Source of the DNA: an uncultured Collinsella sp.
GTDB taxonomy: Bacteria > Actinomycetota > Coriobacteriia > Coriobacteriales > Coriobacteriaceae
Length of the DNA stretch: 35,634 nt
Direction: 5' to 3'
Assembly: GCA_958438955.1 (NCBI GenBank)
Contig: CAUBTS010000011.1
Coordinates: forward strand, 1-35,634
In this document: positions 24,044 to 31,164 of the stretch, piece after piece
Numbering within the stretch: the first letter of the stretch is position 1
Layout: the number at the start of each line of letters is the position of its first letter
Notes under the pieces: generated by a model
Told to the model about the DNA's origin: nothing
Databases searched by the model: none
What the model saw: the letters and a program-made list of their open reading frames with translations, nothing else
Translations under genes and position numbers: made by a program

Positions 24044-24787
24044 CTAGATGTCAAAAACGTAGCGAGACCCAACGATTCGCTGACGACCGATGATAAACGG
24101 CCGCCGCTGCTCATCGAAAAAGAAGGCTTCCATATAAAACAAGGGTTCGCCAACGGGAACTGCCAACAGTCGAGCGACCTCGGGCGACGCGCACGCGATC
24201 TCGAGCGTGCACGGGTCGGTAAACGCGGGCGTGCGGCCCGTCCGGTTGCGCACGAACTCAAAAATGGATTGGTTAGATAGAGGTGCCGTTGATAGATAGG
24301 CGTTGTCCTCGTAAACGTATATGTTGTTCTCGAGCATGACAGGGACGCCATCGGCAGTACGCACGCGCTCAACGCAAATCAAGTCAGTTCCAACGGAAAC
24401 ACCAAAGAACTGCGCTTCAGTGGAATCCGCCGGCAGTATCTTTCTCGAAATGACGCACACCCCCGGCTCCATTCCGTTAACGCGGCATGCGTCCGAAAAA
24501 CTCTGGACGTCATCCTTCTGGCGAATCTTGCGCTTAAGCTTGGGGGCATTGACAAACGTGCCTTTCCCCTGCCGCTTCGTTAGATAGCCCTGTTGGACGA
24601 GCTCCTCAATAGCGCGTCGCACGGTAACGCGGCCAACTTTATAGCTCTCAGCCAATTCGAATTCGTTGGGTATCCGCGCGCCCGCCTTGTAGGCACCGGA
24701 ATTGATTTCGTTTTTAATGATATCGATAACCTGTTGGTACAGCGGTATCGCTGCTTTACCGTCAGTTAGTCCTTCAGTCGGTGGCAT
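24044..24787 (-). CDS. GntR/HutC-family regulator with UTRA domain (FrlR-like)
   Basis: A 247-residue transcription factor. Residues 14-82 are a GntR winged helix: PLYQQVIDIIKNEINSGAYKAG, IPNEFELAESYKVGRVTVRRAIEELVQQGYL and the wing RQGKGTFV. Residues 100-245 are a UTRA sensor domain, a fold used by HutC, PhnF and FrlR to bind small ligands such as sugar phosphates. It likely represses the adjacent operon through the palindrome at 23868-23890 and is released by a pathway intermediate. The ATG at 24787 has GGGAG 7 nt upstream. A terminator hairpin (24815-24855) lies in the short gap before it. Confidence 0.88.
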   Translation of the reverse strand: MPPTEGLTDGKAAIPLYQQVIDIIKNEINSGAYKAGARIPNEFELAESYKVGRVTVRRAIEELVQQGYLTKRQGKGTFVNAPKLKRKIRQKDDVQSFSDACRVNGMEPGVCVISRKILPADSTEAQFFGVSVGTDLICVERVRTADGVPVMLENNIYVYEDNAYLSTAPLSNQSIFEFVRNRTGRTPAFTDPCTLEIACASPEVARLLAVPVGEPLFYMEAFFFDEQRRPFIIGRQRIVGSRYVFDI

Positions 24788-24814
24788 ATACCCTCTCCCA
24801 GCCCAATTAAGTCA

Positions 24815-24855
24815 AAAGCGGGCTTAAGGGCATTCAGCAAGTCCTTAAGCCCGCA
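24815..24855 (-). terminator. Terminator after the HAD gene, just before gntR
   Basis: GCGGGCTTAAGG (24819-24830) and CCTTAAGCCCGC (24844-24855) form a perfect 12-bp stem, followed on the minus strand by TTTT. It lies 28 bases before the GntR start codon. Confidence 0.75.
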
Positions 24856-24937
24856 TTAGCATAAAGTATGCTTGCTGCCGCACCAAAATGTCGGGTATTT
24901 ACTCATCAGACCCGAAAAACGCGCAACTACCTCACCC

Positions 24938-25597
24938 CTAAGAAAGCGCGAGCAGCTCCGGCAGCTGGTCGATAATCTTGTCCGCGGCATCCTGGCTAAA
25001 GCCAAAGCGCTCCTCGCGCTTGGCAATGACTGTCAGGCCGGCTCGCTTGCCGGCAGTGATACCAGGCACCGAATCCTCGACGCAGCAGCAGCGATTCGCG
25101 GGCAGCCCCAGCAGGTCCAGCGCATGCAGGTAGATGTCGGGCTCGGGCTTGCTCTCCTTAAACTGCTCGCCGCTCACCACATACTCAAAGGCATCCGACA
25201 GCCCGCATGCGTTGAGCACTTCCTCGATGCTAACCATGGGAGACGAGCTGGCAAGCGCCACGCGAACGCCACGGCGCGGCAGCTCTCGAATCGTATCCAC
25301 GGCGCCTGGGTTAATCAAAGCCTGATAGTCGCGCGGACGCTCACGCGCCCACTCGTCCCAACGGGCCAACGCTTCCTCGCCAGTGAAGTGCCCCTTACCG
25401 GCGCGCTCAAACCAATCGACCAGCATATGCAGGAAGAACTGATGCGAGGTACCGACCTGCCCATTCAACTCCTCTTGAGTCAGATTAAGCCCAAGCTCCT
25501 TGGCAAACGCGGCAGTCTCGCCCAGGTAGTAATACTCGGTATCGACAATGACGCCGTCCATGTCAAAGATAACGGCGTCGAACGGAAATGCGGACAC
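24938..25597 (-). CDS. HAD phosphatase, beta-phosphoglucomutase-like
   Basis: A 219-residue HAD subfamily IA protein with a cap domain. Motif I is FDMDGVIVDT (nucleophile Asp12, acid/base Asp14), motif II ALASSSP, motif III with Lys in KESKPEPDIY, and motif IV CCVEDSVPGITAG. This pattern is shared by beta-phosphoglucomutases and sugar phosphatases, so the substrate is probably a sugar phosphate. The GTG at 25597 was chosen because GGGAGGG lies 4 nt upstream and the frame starts immediately before the first strand; a longer in-frame version crosses a terminator hairpin. Between the Cof-type HAD gene and gntR, it is plausibly a separate short unit. Confidence 0.85.
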   Translation of the reverse strand: MSAFPFDAVIFDMDGVIVDTEYYYLGETAAFAKELGLNLTQEELNGQVGTSHQFFLHMLVDWFERAGKGHFTGEEALARWDEWARERPRDYQALINPGAVDTIRELPRRGVRVALASSSPMVSIEEVLNACGLSDAFEYVVSGEQFKESKPEPDIYLHALDLLGLPANRCCCVEDSVPGITAGKRAGLTVIAKREERFGFSQDAADKIIDQLPELLALS

Positions 25598-25612
25598 GGC
25601 ACCCTCCCTAAC

Positions 25613-25638
25613 AAAAGGGCGCCTGCAAGCAGGCGCCC
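25613..25638 (-). terminator. Terminator between two HAD genes
   Basis: GGGCGCCTG (25617-25625) and CAGGCGCCC (25630-25638) form a perfect 9-bp stem with loop CAAG, followed on the minus strand by TTTT. It lies 16 nt before the next start codon. Confidence 0.75.
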
Positions 25639-25660
25639 AAACCATGCATTATCGGCGATT

Positions 25661-26503
25661 CTAACCCAGCAGCTTATCCAGCGCCATTGCAATACCATCT
25701 TCGTTGTTATCGGCGGTCACCATCTGGGCCACAGCCTTGACCTCATCGACGGCGTTGCCCATGGCAACACCGGTTCCGGCCCACTCAATCATGGACTTGT
25801 CGTTCTGGCCGTCGCCAAACGATACGACCTCACTGGCATCGATGCCGAGCTTGGGCAGGGCACCCTCGAGCGCACGGGCCTTGTCGATACCGGGCGCCGT
25901 GTACTCAAAGTACCAGTCGGCCGTAAACATGCCCGAAAGCGTCTGCTTAAAGGGCGCATACATTTCCTCGTAATGCGCCTGCAGGTAGGCCGGATCACCC
26001 GCCGTCAGCAGCTTGTCCACGGGATAAGTGTCCACGACCTCATGCAAGCTCTCGACCTCGCGGATCTTAAGGTCGCAGGCATCGCGCTCGTATTTGACGA
26101 TGTTTTTCCGCGAGCCATCCGGCAGCGTAATCATGCAGTGGTACGAGTCCTCAACATGCAAGTCGCGACCAAGCGAGATCATGGGGATCACATCATAGTT
26201 TTGCAGGTGATCAATCAGACGGTGCAGTTCGTCAGCCGGCATGGCCTGGTCAAAAAGGACCTCATCGGTCTGAGCGTCGACCACATGCGCGCCATTGAAA
26301 GCGACTAGCAGACCGTCATGGTTTTGGAGGTCGAGCTCCTGCGCCAAGGCGTGCAGTCCCCATGCGGGACGGCCCGACGCCAAGATGAGCTTAATGCCCG
26401 ACTCCTGCGCCGCGAGCAGCTTCTCGCGCGTACGCGGGCTGATGACCTTTTGATCGTTGGTGAGCGTACCGTCGATATCCATTGCGATGGCTTTGATTGC
26501 CAT
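25661..26503 (-). CDS. Cof-type HAD-IIB phosphatase
   Basis: A 280-residue HAD subfamily IIB hydrolase. Motif I is IAMDIDGTLTND (Asp9, Asp11), motif II LILASGRP, Lys in motif III near GIDKARALE and motif IV VSFGDGQNDKSMIEWAG, all as in Cof/YidA-type phosphatases. These dephosphorylate sugar phosphates or flavin/pyridoxal phosphates in the cytoplasm with broad range. The start at 26503 has GGGAGG 5 nt upstream; further upstream in-frame starts have no ribosome site. It is followed by a terminator at 25613-25638 and preceded by deoC. Confidence 0.88.
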   Translation of the reverse strand: MAIKAIAMDIDGTLTNDQKVISPRTREKLLAAQESGIKLILASGRPAWGLHALAQELDLQNHDGLLVAFNGAHVVDAQTDEVLFDQAMPADELHRLIDHLQNYDVIPMISLGRDLHVEDSYHCMITLPDGSRKNIVKYERDACDLKIREVESLHEVVDTYPVDKLLTAGDPAYLQAHYEEMYAPFKQTLSGMFTADWYFEYTAPGIDKARALEGALPKLGIDASEVVSFGDGQNDKSMIEWAGTGVAMGNAVDEVKAVAQMVTADNNEDGIAMALDKLLG

Positions 26504-26652
26504 ATATGCCTCCCTGTCATTGAACAACCTTGTCTGAGCCATCATACAGAACACCCATCGCGACTCCGTTTACAACGGGCAAAAAGTCATATTGTCTCGA
26601 ACATGAACGGCGCGTAGTCGTGAAGCTTTATTGCTCAGGTCAAATACGTCTG

Positions 26653-27327
26653 CTAGCGACGCTCATACGTCGGTGCGCCGTCGACGATCGCGATGCCCGC
26701 CGAGGCACCCAACGCGCTGGCGCCGGCCTCGATGAATGCGCAAGCCTCTTCGTAATTATGGATACCGCCCGCCGCCTTGATTGCCACGGCATCGCCGAGC
26801 ACCTCGTGCATCAGCCGCACGTCCTCGAGCTTAGCACCGCCAAAGCTTCTGCCAGTCGATGTCTTAAGGAATCCCGGCTTGGCCTCCAGCGCGATCTCGC
26901 ATACACGGCGCTTGGCGGCGTCGTCGCCGTCCAGTTTGCACATCTCGACGATCACCTTGTCAGTGATGCCATGCGCGCGACAAAAATCAGCAATGGTAGT
27001 CATCTCGCGCTCGATGGCATCAAAATCGCGGTTCTCAACCGACTCCTGATTCAAAACGTAGTCAATCTCGGTAAAGCCACACGCAGCGTATTCCTCAAAC
27101 CTCGCAAGCTTCTCCTCAAGCGTCATAGTGCCCTGGGGAAAGTCGATAGCGCCGGCAAGGATGATGTCAGAGTCCTCGAGCATGGCGCGGCCCGTCTCGT
27201 ACTCCTGCAGGTTCGCAAATACGCAGCGAAAGTTGTACTTTAACGCCTTCTCGACATATTGCTCAAACGTGTCCTCGGGGGCATCGATATAGTCGATGTA
27301 TTTGTTGATGGGTTTGGCAAGCGTCAT
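26653..27327 (-). CDS. deoC: Deoxyribose-phosphate aldolase
   Basis: A 224-residue class I aldolase that cleaves 2-deoxyribose 5-phosphate to glyceraldehyde 3-phosphate and acetaldehyde. The catalytic set is visible: Asp89 in FTEIDYVLN, Schiff-base Lys155 in GFLKTSTGR and Lys184 in VAIKAAGGI. The usual KTSTGF reads KTSTGRSFGGA, typical of some divergent DeoC. The ATG has AAGGAGG 6 nt upstream. A palindromic site lies about 120 bases upstream (27447-27466). No other deo gene is adjacent. Confidence 0.9.
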   Translation of the reverse strand: MTLAKPINKYIDYIDAPEDTFEQYVEKALKYNFRCVFANLQEYETGRAMLEDSDIILAGAIDFPQGTMTLEEKLARFEEYAACGFTEIDYVLNQESVENRDFDAIEREMTTIADFCRAHGITDKVIVEMCKLDGDDAAKRRVCEIALEAKPGFLKTSTGRSFGGAKLEDVRLMHEVLGDAVAIKAAGGIHNYEEACAFIEAGASALGASAGIAIVDGAPTYERR

Positions 27328-27446
27328 GCTGGGCCTCCTTGTTCAGGACTGACAACCGATTCGTGGTTTCACGCGAAAAACCACGTTCAATGTACGCCCG
27401 GCATGCAAGGACAGCGTCCGCATTCCGACAAGTGGTATGAAATTAG

Positions 27447-27466
27447 CTGTAAACGTATATTTACAG
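27447..27466. promoter_or_regulatory. Candidate operator upstream of deoC
   Basis: CTGTAAA (27447-27453) and TTTACAG (27460-27466) are perfect inverted arms around CGTATA. The form is like LacI/GalR-type operators. It lies about 120 bases before deoC on the minus strand. No regulator gene is nearby. Confidence 0.35.
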
Positions 27467-27543
27467 ACAGCGAATGGCACCGCACGCGGATGCCGACAGC
27501 AAGACATCCCCCCTCAATACACCCTCATGCCCATTTAAATAGC

Positions 27544-27577
27544 AAGGGGCCCGTATCTGTTGGGATACGGGCCCCTT
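27544..27577 (-). terminator. Duplicate of the pgi terminator hairpin
   Basis: AAGGGGCCCGTATC (27544-27557) and GATACGGGCCCCTT (27564-27577) form a perfect 14-bp stem. It is similar in sequence and position to the hairpin 3' of intact pgi (31072-31101), differing at paired bases so that the stem is kept. Confidence 0.7.
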
Positions 27578-27604
27578 TCGGCCGTGACCTATCTCAGCAA
27601 CAAA

Positions 27605-27636
27605 GACTACTTGCGGTGAGCGCGGTAGAACTCGAT
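27605..27636 (-). pseudogene. pgi 3'-end fragment (candidate left attachment site)
   Basis: On the minus strand this stretch encodes IEFYRAHRK and a TAG stop, identical at protein level to the end of the intact pgi at 31135-32829. It matches 31133-31164 at 30 of 32 bases, in direct orientation; both differences are synonymous third-position changes (Ala and His codons). The copy is followed on the minus strand by a matching terminator hairpin. Upstream similarity ends after the Ile codon. This is best read as the displaced or leftover end of pgi after an insertion. Confidence 0.75.
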
Positions 27637-28019
27637 CGCACCATCTTATCCGAGCCGGGGCACGTTCGCATAGCGTGGCGCGTGACGGTTGCAAAACCAC
27701 CCCATTTGAAACAAACGCAAAAAAGTACTTGCAAAGCCACGTTCCGACATATAAGTTGATAAAAGACCGCCGTTGCGGTTTTAAGTAGATCGAGCATATG
27801 AAGTTTCAGTTTTTAGCGTGTAAGAGAAAGAAGATCGGCAAAGTACAGCCCCAAACGCAATGACAACTTAATGAGGTAACTGCCACATGTGAGGCACCCG
27901 GGGCATTGCTGTCTCGATTTTGAGCACGATGCCTTCCGCCTTGCATGGGCCGTTCCATCCCGCCCCTGCAGCAACTGCCTCACGGGCTCATTGAAAACCG
28001 CATAGCACCCCAACGTCAG

Positions 28020-28073
28020 CACATCACCCACGGCAAGCACATCACCCACGGCAAGCACATCACTCACGACAAC
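28020..28073 (+). repeat. Three tandem 18-bp repeats
   Basis: The unit CACATCACCCACGGCAAG occurs at 28020-28037 and 28038-28055, with a diverged third copy at 28056-28073. It lies just before the ribosome site of the next gene. In that gene's frame it would read HITHGK repeats, but the better start is downstream, so the repeats are probably leader sequence. Confidence 0.75.
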
Positions 28074-28118
28074 CAACACATCAACAAACAGCACGAACAT
28101 CAACCGATTGGAGAAGCT

Positions 28119-29009
28119 ATGACAAACCACCACGCTGAAGACGGCGATAAGAAAAGCATTCTGGATGCCCGCATTGAGCGAGCATATGCAAACGAATATG
28201 ACGCCGCCTTTGCCGCCGCGACCATCAAGAACTACGCGTCGCTACCGCTCGCGACGATCTTGGCCGACCACCCTCAACTGCTGAAGCGCTGCACAAAGAT
28301 CATGGGCGACCCCGACATTCGCAAGCTGACAGACCCCTATGCCCCAAAACGCGACAACAATTCGTACGTTCTTACCGTAGGCTGCCTAGCCCATATGCTT
28401 ACGGCGCTCGACACGAAACTCAAGCTCGAATGGGAACCCGACGAGCGTCATGAACTCGAAAGCAAGCGGAACACCCTGCGCACCGCACTGTTCCTTCCGT
28501 TGGACGGCCTCAAGCGCTGCAACGTCGAGCTCAATACACAGGCGCGGCAAAAGCCCGGGACCACGGGGCAGAAAACTCCAAGACCCCATGCGGCCATCGT
28601 CGACCGCAACCGATATAACCGCATGACCGCGCATTTTTCTGCCGAGGGAACAGCCATAAGGACGCTGATCGACCTGCTGTGCCTCCTGAGCATCAACGAG
28701 CTATTTGAAGGCTATCTCGCCCTTGTTCCCGCGACGGCACCCAAGTCGGTAGCAAAGATCATCGAGACCTGCAGACGCCAGTTTGAGCGCCATCGCAATG
28801 GCAGCGAGATGAACACCAGCATCGCGCAGTACTACGCGGCTCATTACAAAAATGACGGATGTGCCCCTGTCGAGCATCAGCTGCGGCTCGCCTACACCAC
28901 GCCCGCCGCAACGCTCTATCGCTTTGGAGCCCTTGGCGCTTGCGAGCCGCACGAACAGGCAGCCTGCCCCACAACCGAGCTCGATCTCAGGCTCGGACGA
29001 ACCCTGTAG
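28119..29009 (+). CDS. Unknown protein of the inserted cassette
   Basis: A 296-residue, mostly hydrophilic protein I do not recognise. It has no signal peptide, membrane helix or known catalytic motif. The sequence looks mainly alpha-helical, with a hydrophobic segment TLIDLLCLLSINELFEGYLALV near residues 182-203 and a basic part ATAPKSVAKIIETCRRQFERHR just after it. The ATG at 28119 has GGAG 5 nt upstream; an in-frame extension to 27945 reads through the tandem repeats and lacks a ribosome site. It is followed after 66 bases by the ClpP-like gene and is probably co-transcribed. A role in DNA handling or transfer would fit the context but is not shown. Confidence 0.65.
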   Translation: MTNHHAEDGDKKSILDARIERAYANEYDAAFAAATIKNYASLPLATILADHPQLLKRCTKIMGDPDIRKLTDPYAPKRDNNSYVLTVGCLAHMLTALDTKLKLEWEPDERHELESKRNTLRTALFLPLDGLKRCNVELNTQARQKPGTTGQKTPRPHAAIVDRNRYNRMTAHFSAEGTAIRTLIDLLCLLSINELFEGYLALVPATAPKSVAKIIETCRRQFERHRNGSEMNTSIAQYYAAHYKNDGCAPVEHQLRLAYTTPAATLYRFGALGACEPHEQAACPTTELDLRLGRTL

Positions 29010-29075
29010 CCCGCCAGCCCCTCCGCGGGCAACAATCCTATTCCTCCACAACACAACCAACAGAAAGGAGTCCTC

Positions 29076-29693
29076 ATGGACACCAATCATTCCCCCATCA
29101 TCAGCCCCCTCACCATGCGTGAATCCGCCCGAGGCATCACGCTCACCAGCATTTACGATGAGATGCTCGCCCGTCGCGAGCTCTCCGTCATGGGAAACAT
29201 CGAAACCCCGATGGCCCACGACCTATGCCAGCAGATCCGCCTGCTCGATGCCACCGACCCCAGCCGCCCCATCACCATATTTGTCGCCAGCGCCGGCGGA
29301 AGCGTGCGATCGGGTCTTGCGATCTATGACGCCATGCGCCTTGCATCGTGCCCCATCCGCACCGCCTGCCTGGAATTCGCCGCGTCCATGGGCGCCGTGA
29401 TCTTTATGGGCGGCGACGATCGCCGTATGGCGCCCCATGCAGAGCTCATGATTCACGACCCGCTGATCCCCCAGGGGGCAGGCGGCTCGGCACTTGCGCT
29501 GCAGGAAACCAGCCGGCGTCTCATGCAGACCCGCAAGACCCTCACGCAAATCCTCTCGGACCGCAGCGGCCTCACGCCCAAGCGCATCCAGTCCCTCACT
29601 GCAAAAGACACCTACCTTTCGGCCGAGCGCGCCGTCGAGCTCGGCTTTGCCCACGGAATCCTCTCGACCACCAAGGAAGTCGCCCATGTCTAA
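29076..29693 (+). CDS. ClpP-like serine protease
   Basis: A 205-residue ClpP/crotonase-fold protease. The full catalytic triad is visible: Ser104 in FAASMGAVIF, His127 in AELMIHDP and Asp178 in TAKDTYLSAERAVELGFAHGI. Also present are the ITIFVASAGGSV oxyanion region (about 66-77) and the handle helix. Length is close to housekeeping ClpP (about 195-210), but the N-terminus and handle region differ, and no Clp ATPase is nearby. It lies between an unknown gene and a VirD4-like ATPase, overlapping the latter by 8 bases. AAGGAG is 5 nt before the ATG. It may process a protein of the transfer or mobilisation machinery; that is inference. Confidence 0.82.
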   Translation: MDTNHSPIISPLTMRESARGITLTSIYDEMLARRELSVMGNIETPMAHDLCQQIRLLDATDPSRPITIFVASAGGSVRSGLAIYDAMRLASCPIRTACLEFAASMGAVIFMGGDDRRMAPHAELMIHDPLIPQGAGGSALALQETSRRLMQTRKTLTQILSDRSGLTPKRIQSLTAKDTYLSAERAVELGFAHGILSTTKEVAHV

Positions 29694-30990
29694 CCTCGCC
29701 AGCCGCCTCGCCGCATCTGAGTCCGCATCGTCCACCATCCTCGCCAAGGATCGAACGCTTTCCTGCGACACCCGCCAAACGGGACTCAACAACAACGCGC
29801 TTGTGATCGGCCCCTCGGGAGCCGGCAAGACCCGAAACGTCCTCAAGCCCAACCTGCTGCAAATGAACGCAAGCTACATCGTGCTCGACACCAAAGGCAC
29901 GCTCTGTCGCGAAGTGGGACCCGTGCTGGCAGCCCACGGTTACCGCGTGCAATGTCTCAACTTCGCCGACCTCAACACCGTCCCGGCCCTTGCGCCCGGC
30001 ATCGAGCGCTGCGGCTACAACCCCCTGAGGCACATTCGCCGCAAGGCGGACGGCAGGCCCAACCAGCAGGACATCCTCTCGGTGGCAAAGGCCATCTGCC
30101 CCATCGAGGACAACAACCAGCCTTTTTGGGATCATGCGGCGGCAAACCTGCTGTCGTGTCTTATCGCCTACGTCACCGAACAGCTACCCGCCGACGAGCA
30201 GACGATCAGCTCGGTCATCAAGCTGATCGAGCACCTGCAGGACGGTGCCACGGGTCGATTGTTTGACGACCTGATCACGACCGACCCCCAAAGCTATGCC
30301 CTCTCGCTATGGCGGCGCTACGCCATTACGCAAAATGCCGAGCGCATGCACGCGAGCATCGTCGGCATCCTTGCCGAAAAGGTCATGTGTCTGGGATTCG
30401 ACGGTGCGGCACAGCTCTATCGTGAGTGCCATCAGGTGGACTTCGCTTCCATGGGACACACCCCCTGCGCCCTGTTTGTAACCGTGAGCGATATTGACCG
30501 CAATCTCGATCCGCTGACCGGCCTCTTTATTTCGCAGGCGTTTATGGGCCTCATTCGTGAGGCCGATAGGCAGCCCGACGGCAGCCTGCCCGTGCCCGTG
30601 CGCTTTATGCTCGATGACTTCGCAAATCTGCAGATCCCCCAGATCGACAACGTGCTCTCGATTATCCGAAGCCGCAACATCTGGGCAACGCTGCTGCTGC
30701 AGTCGACCAACCAGCTCGATGCGCTCTATGGCGAGGCACGCGCACGCTCCATCATGGGCAACTGCGACACGCATCTGGTGCTGGCGTTCCAGGATCCCGA
30801 GAGTGCCCGGGTGTTTTCCGACCGCGCCGACGCGCTGCCCAGCACGCTCATGGCGACGCCGATTGATCGCTCGTGGCTCTTTGTACGCGGTCGCACTCCC
30901 GAACAGGTCGAGCGCTTTAGGCTCGAAGACCATCCGCTCTACGGGGAGCTGCCCGAGGCGCAGCGAGGCCATGCGGAGGCCGAGATCTAG
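29686..30990 (+). CDS. VirD4/TraG-like ATPase without membrane anchor
   Basis: A 434-residue type IV coupling-protein-like ATPase. Walker A is GPSGAGKTRN (about residues 42-51) and Walker B is VRFMLDDFANLQIP; YNPLRHIRR, FWDHAAANLL and LQSTNQLDALYGE are typical of the VirD4/TraG motor domain. The C-terminal RTPEQVERFRLEDHPLYGELP resembles TraG ends. The usual N-terminal transmembrane helices are absent, so it should be soluble. The ATG at 29686 overlaps the end of the ClpP-like gene by 8 bases and has AAGGAAG upstream. No relaxase or mating-pore genes are in the window. It may be a stand-alone motor or remnant of a larger conjugative module. Confidence 0.82.
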   Translation: MSNLASRLAASESASSTILAKDRTLSCDTRQTGLNNNALVIGPSGAGKTRNVLKPNLLQMNASYIVLDTKGTLCREVGPVLAAHGYRVQCLNFADLNTVPALAPGIERCGYNPLRHIRRKADGRPNQQDILSVAKAICPIEDNNQPFWDHAAANLLSCLIAYVTEQLPADEQTISSVIKLIEHLQDGATGRLFDDLITTDPQSYALSLWRRYAITQNAERMHASIVGILAEKVMCLGFDGAAQLYRECHQVDFASMGHTPCALFVTVSDIDRNLDPLTGLFISQAFMGLIREADRQPDGSLPVPVRFMLDDFANLQIPQIDNVLSIIRSRNIWATLLLQSTNQLDALYGEARARSIMGNCDTHLVLAFQDPESARVFSDRADALPSTLMATPIDRSWLFVRGRTPEQVERFRLEDHPLYGELPEAQRGHAEAEI

Positions 30991-31071
30991 GCGCAGGGTT
31001 CTCGAAGCGCGCAACGCCCCGGCGATGTTTCACAAAGGCCGTGCGCCCCGGGACCACGGCAAACAAGCAAA

Positions 31072-31101
31072 GGGGCCCGCATCCGATAGGATATGGGCCC
31101 C
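31072..31101 (-). terminator. Terminator of pgi
   Basis: The arms 31072-31084 and 31089-31101 form a 13-position GC-rich stem with one mismatch and a 4-nt loop, followed on the minus strand by TTTGCTTGTTT. It is 33 bases past the pgi stop. Confidence 0.75.
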
Positions 31102-31132
31102 TGACTATAAGACGCGATGCGTTAACAGCAGC

Positions 31133-31164
31133 GACTACTTGCGATGCGCGCGGTAGAACTCGAT
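31133..31164. other. Candidate right attachment site (pgi 3' end)
   Basis: This 32-bp direct repeat of 27605-27636 covers the last codons and stop of intact pgi. The longest identical block is GCGCGGTAGAACTCGAT (27620-27636 and 31148-31164). It would mark the right border of a 3.5-kb insertion. The integrase that would recognise it is not in the window. Confidence 0.55.

Larger units (their letters stand above)
27328..28118. other. Long intergenic region (791 bp)
   Basis: No convincing gene is seen here on either strand. From left to right it holds the deoC leader with a hairpin CGTGGTTT/AAACCACG (27362-27385), a palindrome (27447-27466), a duplicated pgi terminator and 3' end (27544-27636), about 380 bases of AT-richer sequence with no recognised feature, and three 18-bp tandem repeats (28020-28073). 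The ORFs that cross it have no ribosome sites. Confidence 0.6.

Noticed and set aside
24872..26308. 478-codon plus-strand frame opposite the two HAD genes
   Set aside because: Same reason: the minus strand has complete HAD motifs and starts.
27259..27759. 166-codon plus-strand frame over the deoC leader and pgi fragment
   Set aside because: No ribosome site, no family match, and it crosses two hairpins and the duplicated pgi end.
28020..28073. CRISPR array
   Set aside because: Three directly joined 18-bp units with no spacers and no cas genes; simple tandem repeat.
27637..28118. Integrase or recombinase remnant in the inserted DNA
   Set aside because: I looked for tyrosine or serine recombinase motifs in all frames and saw none.
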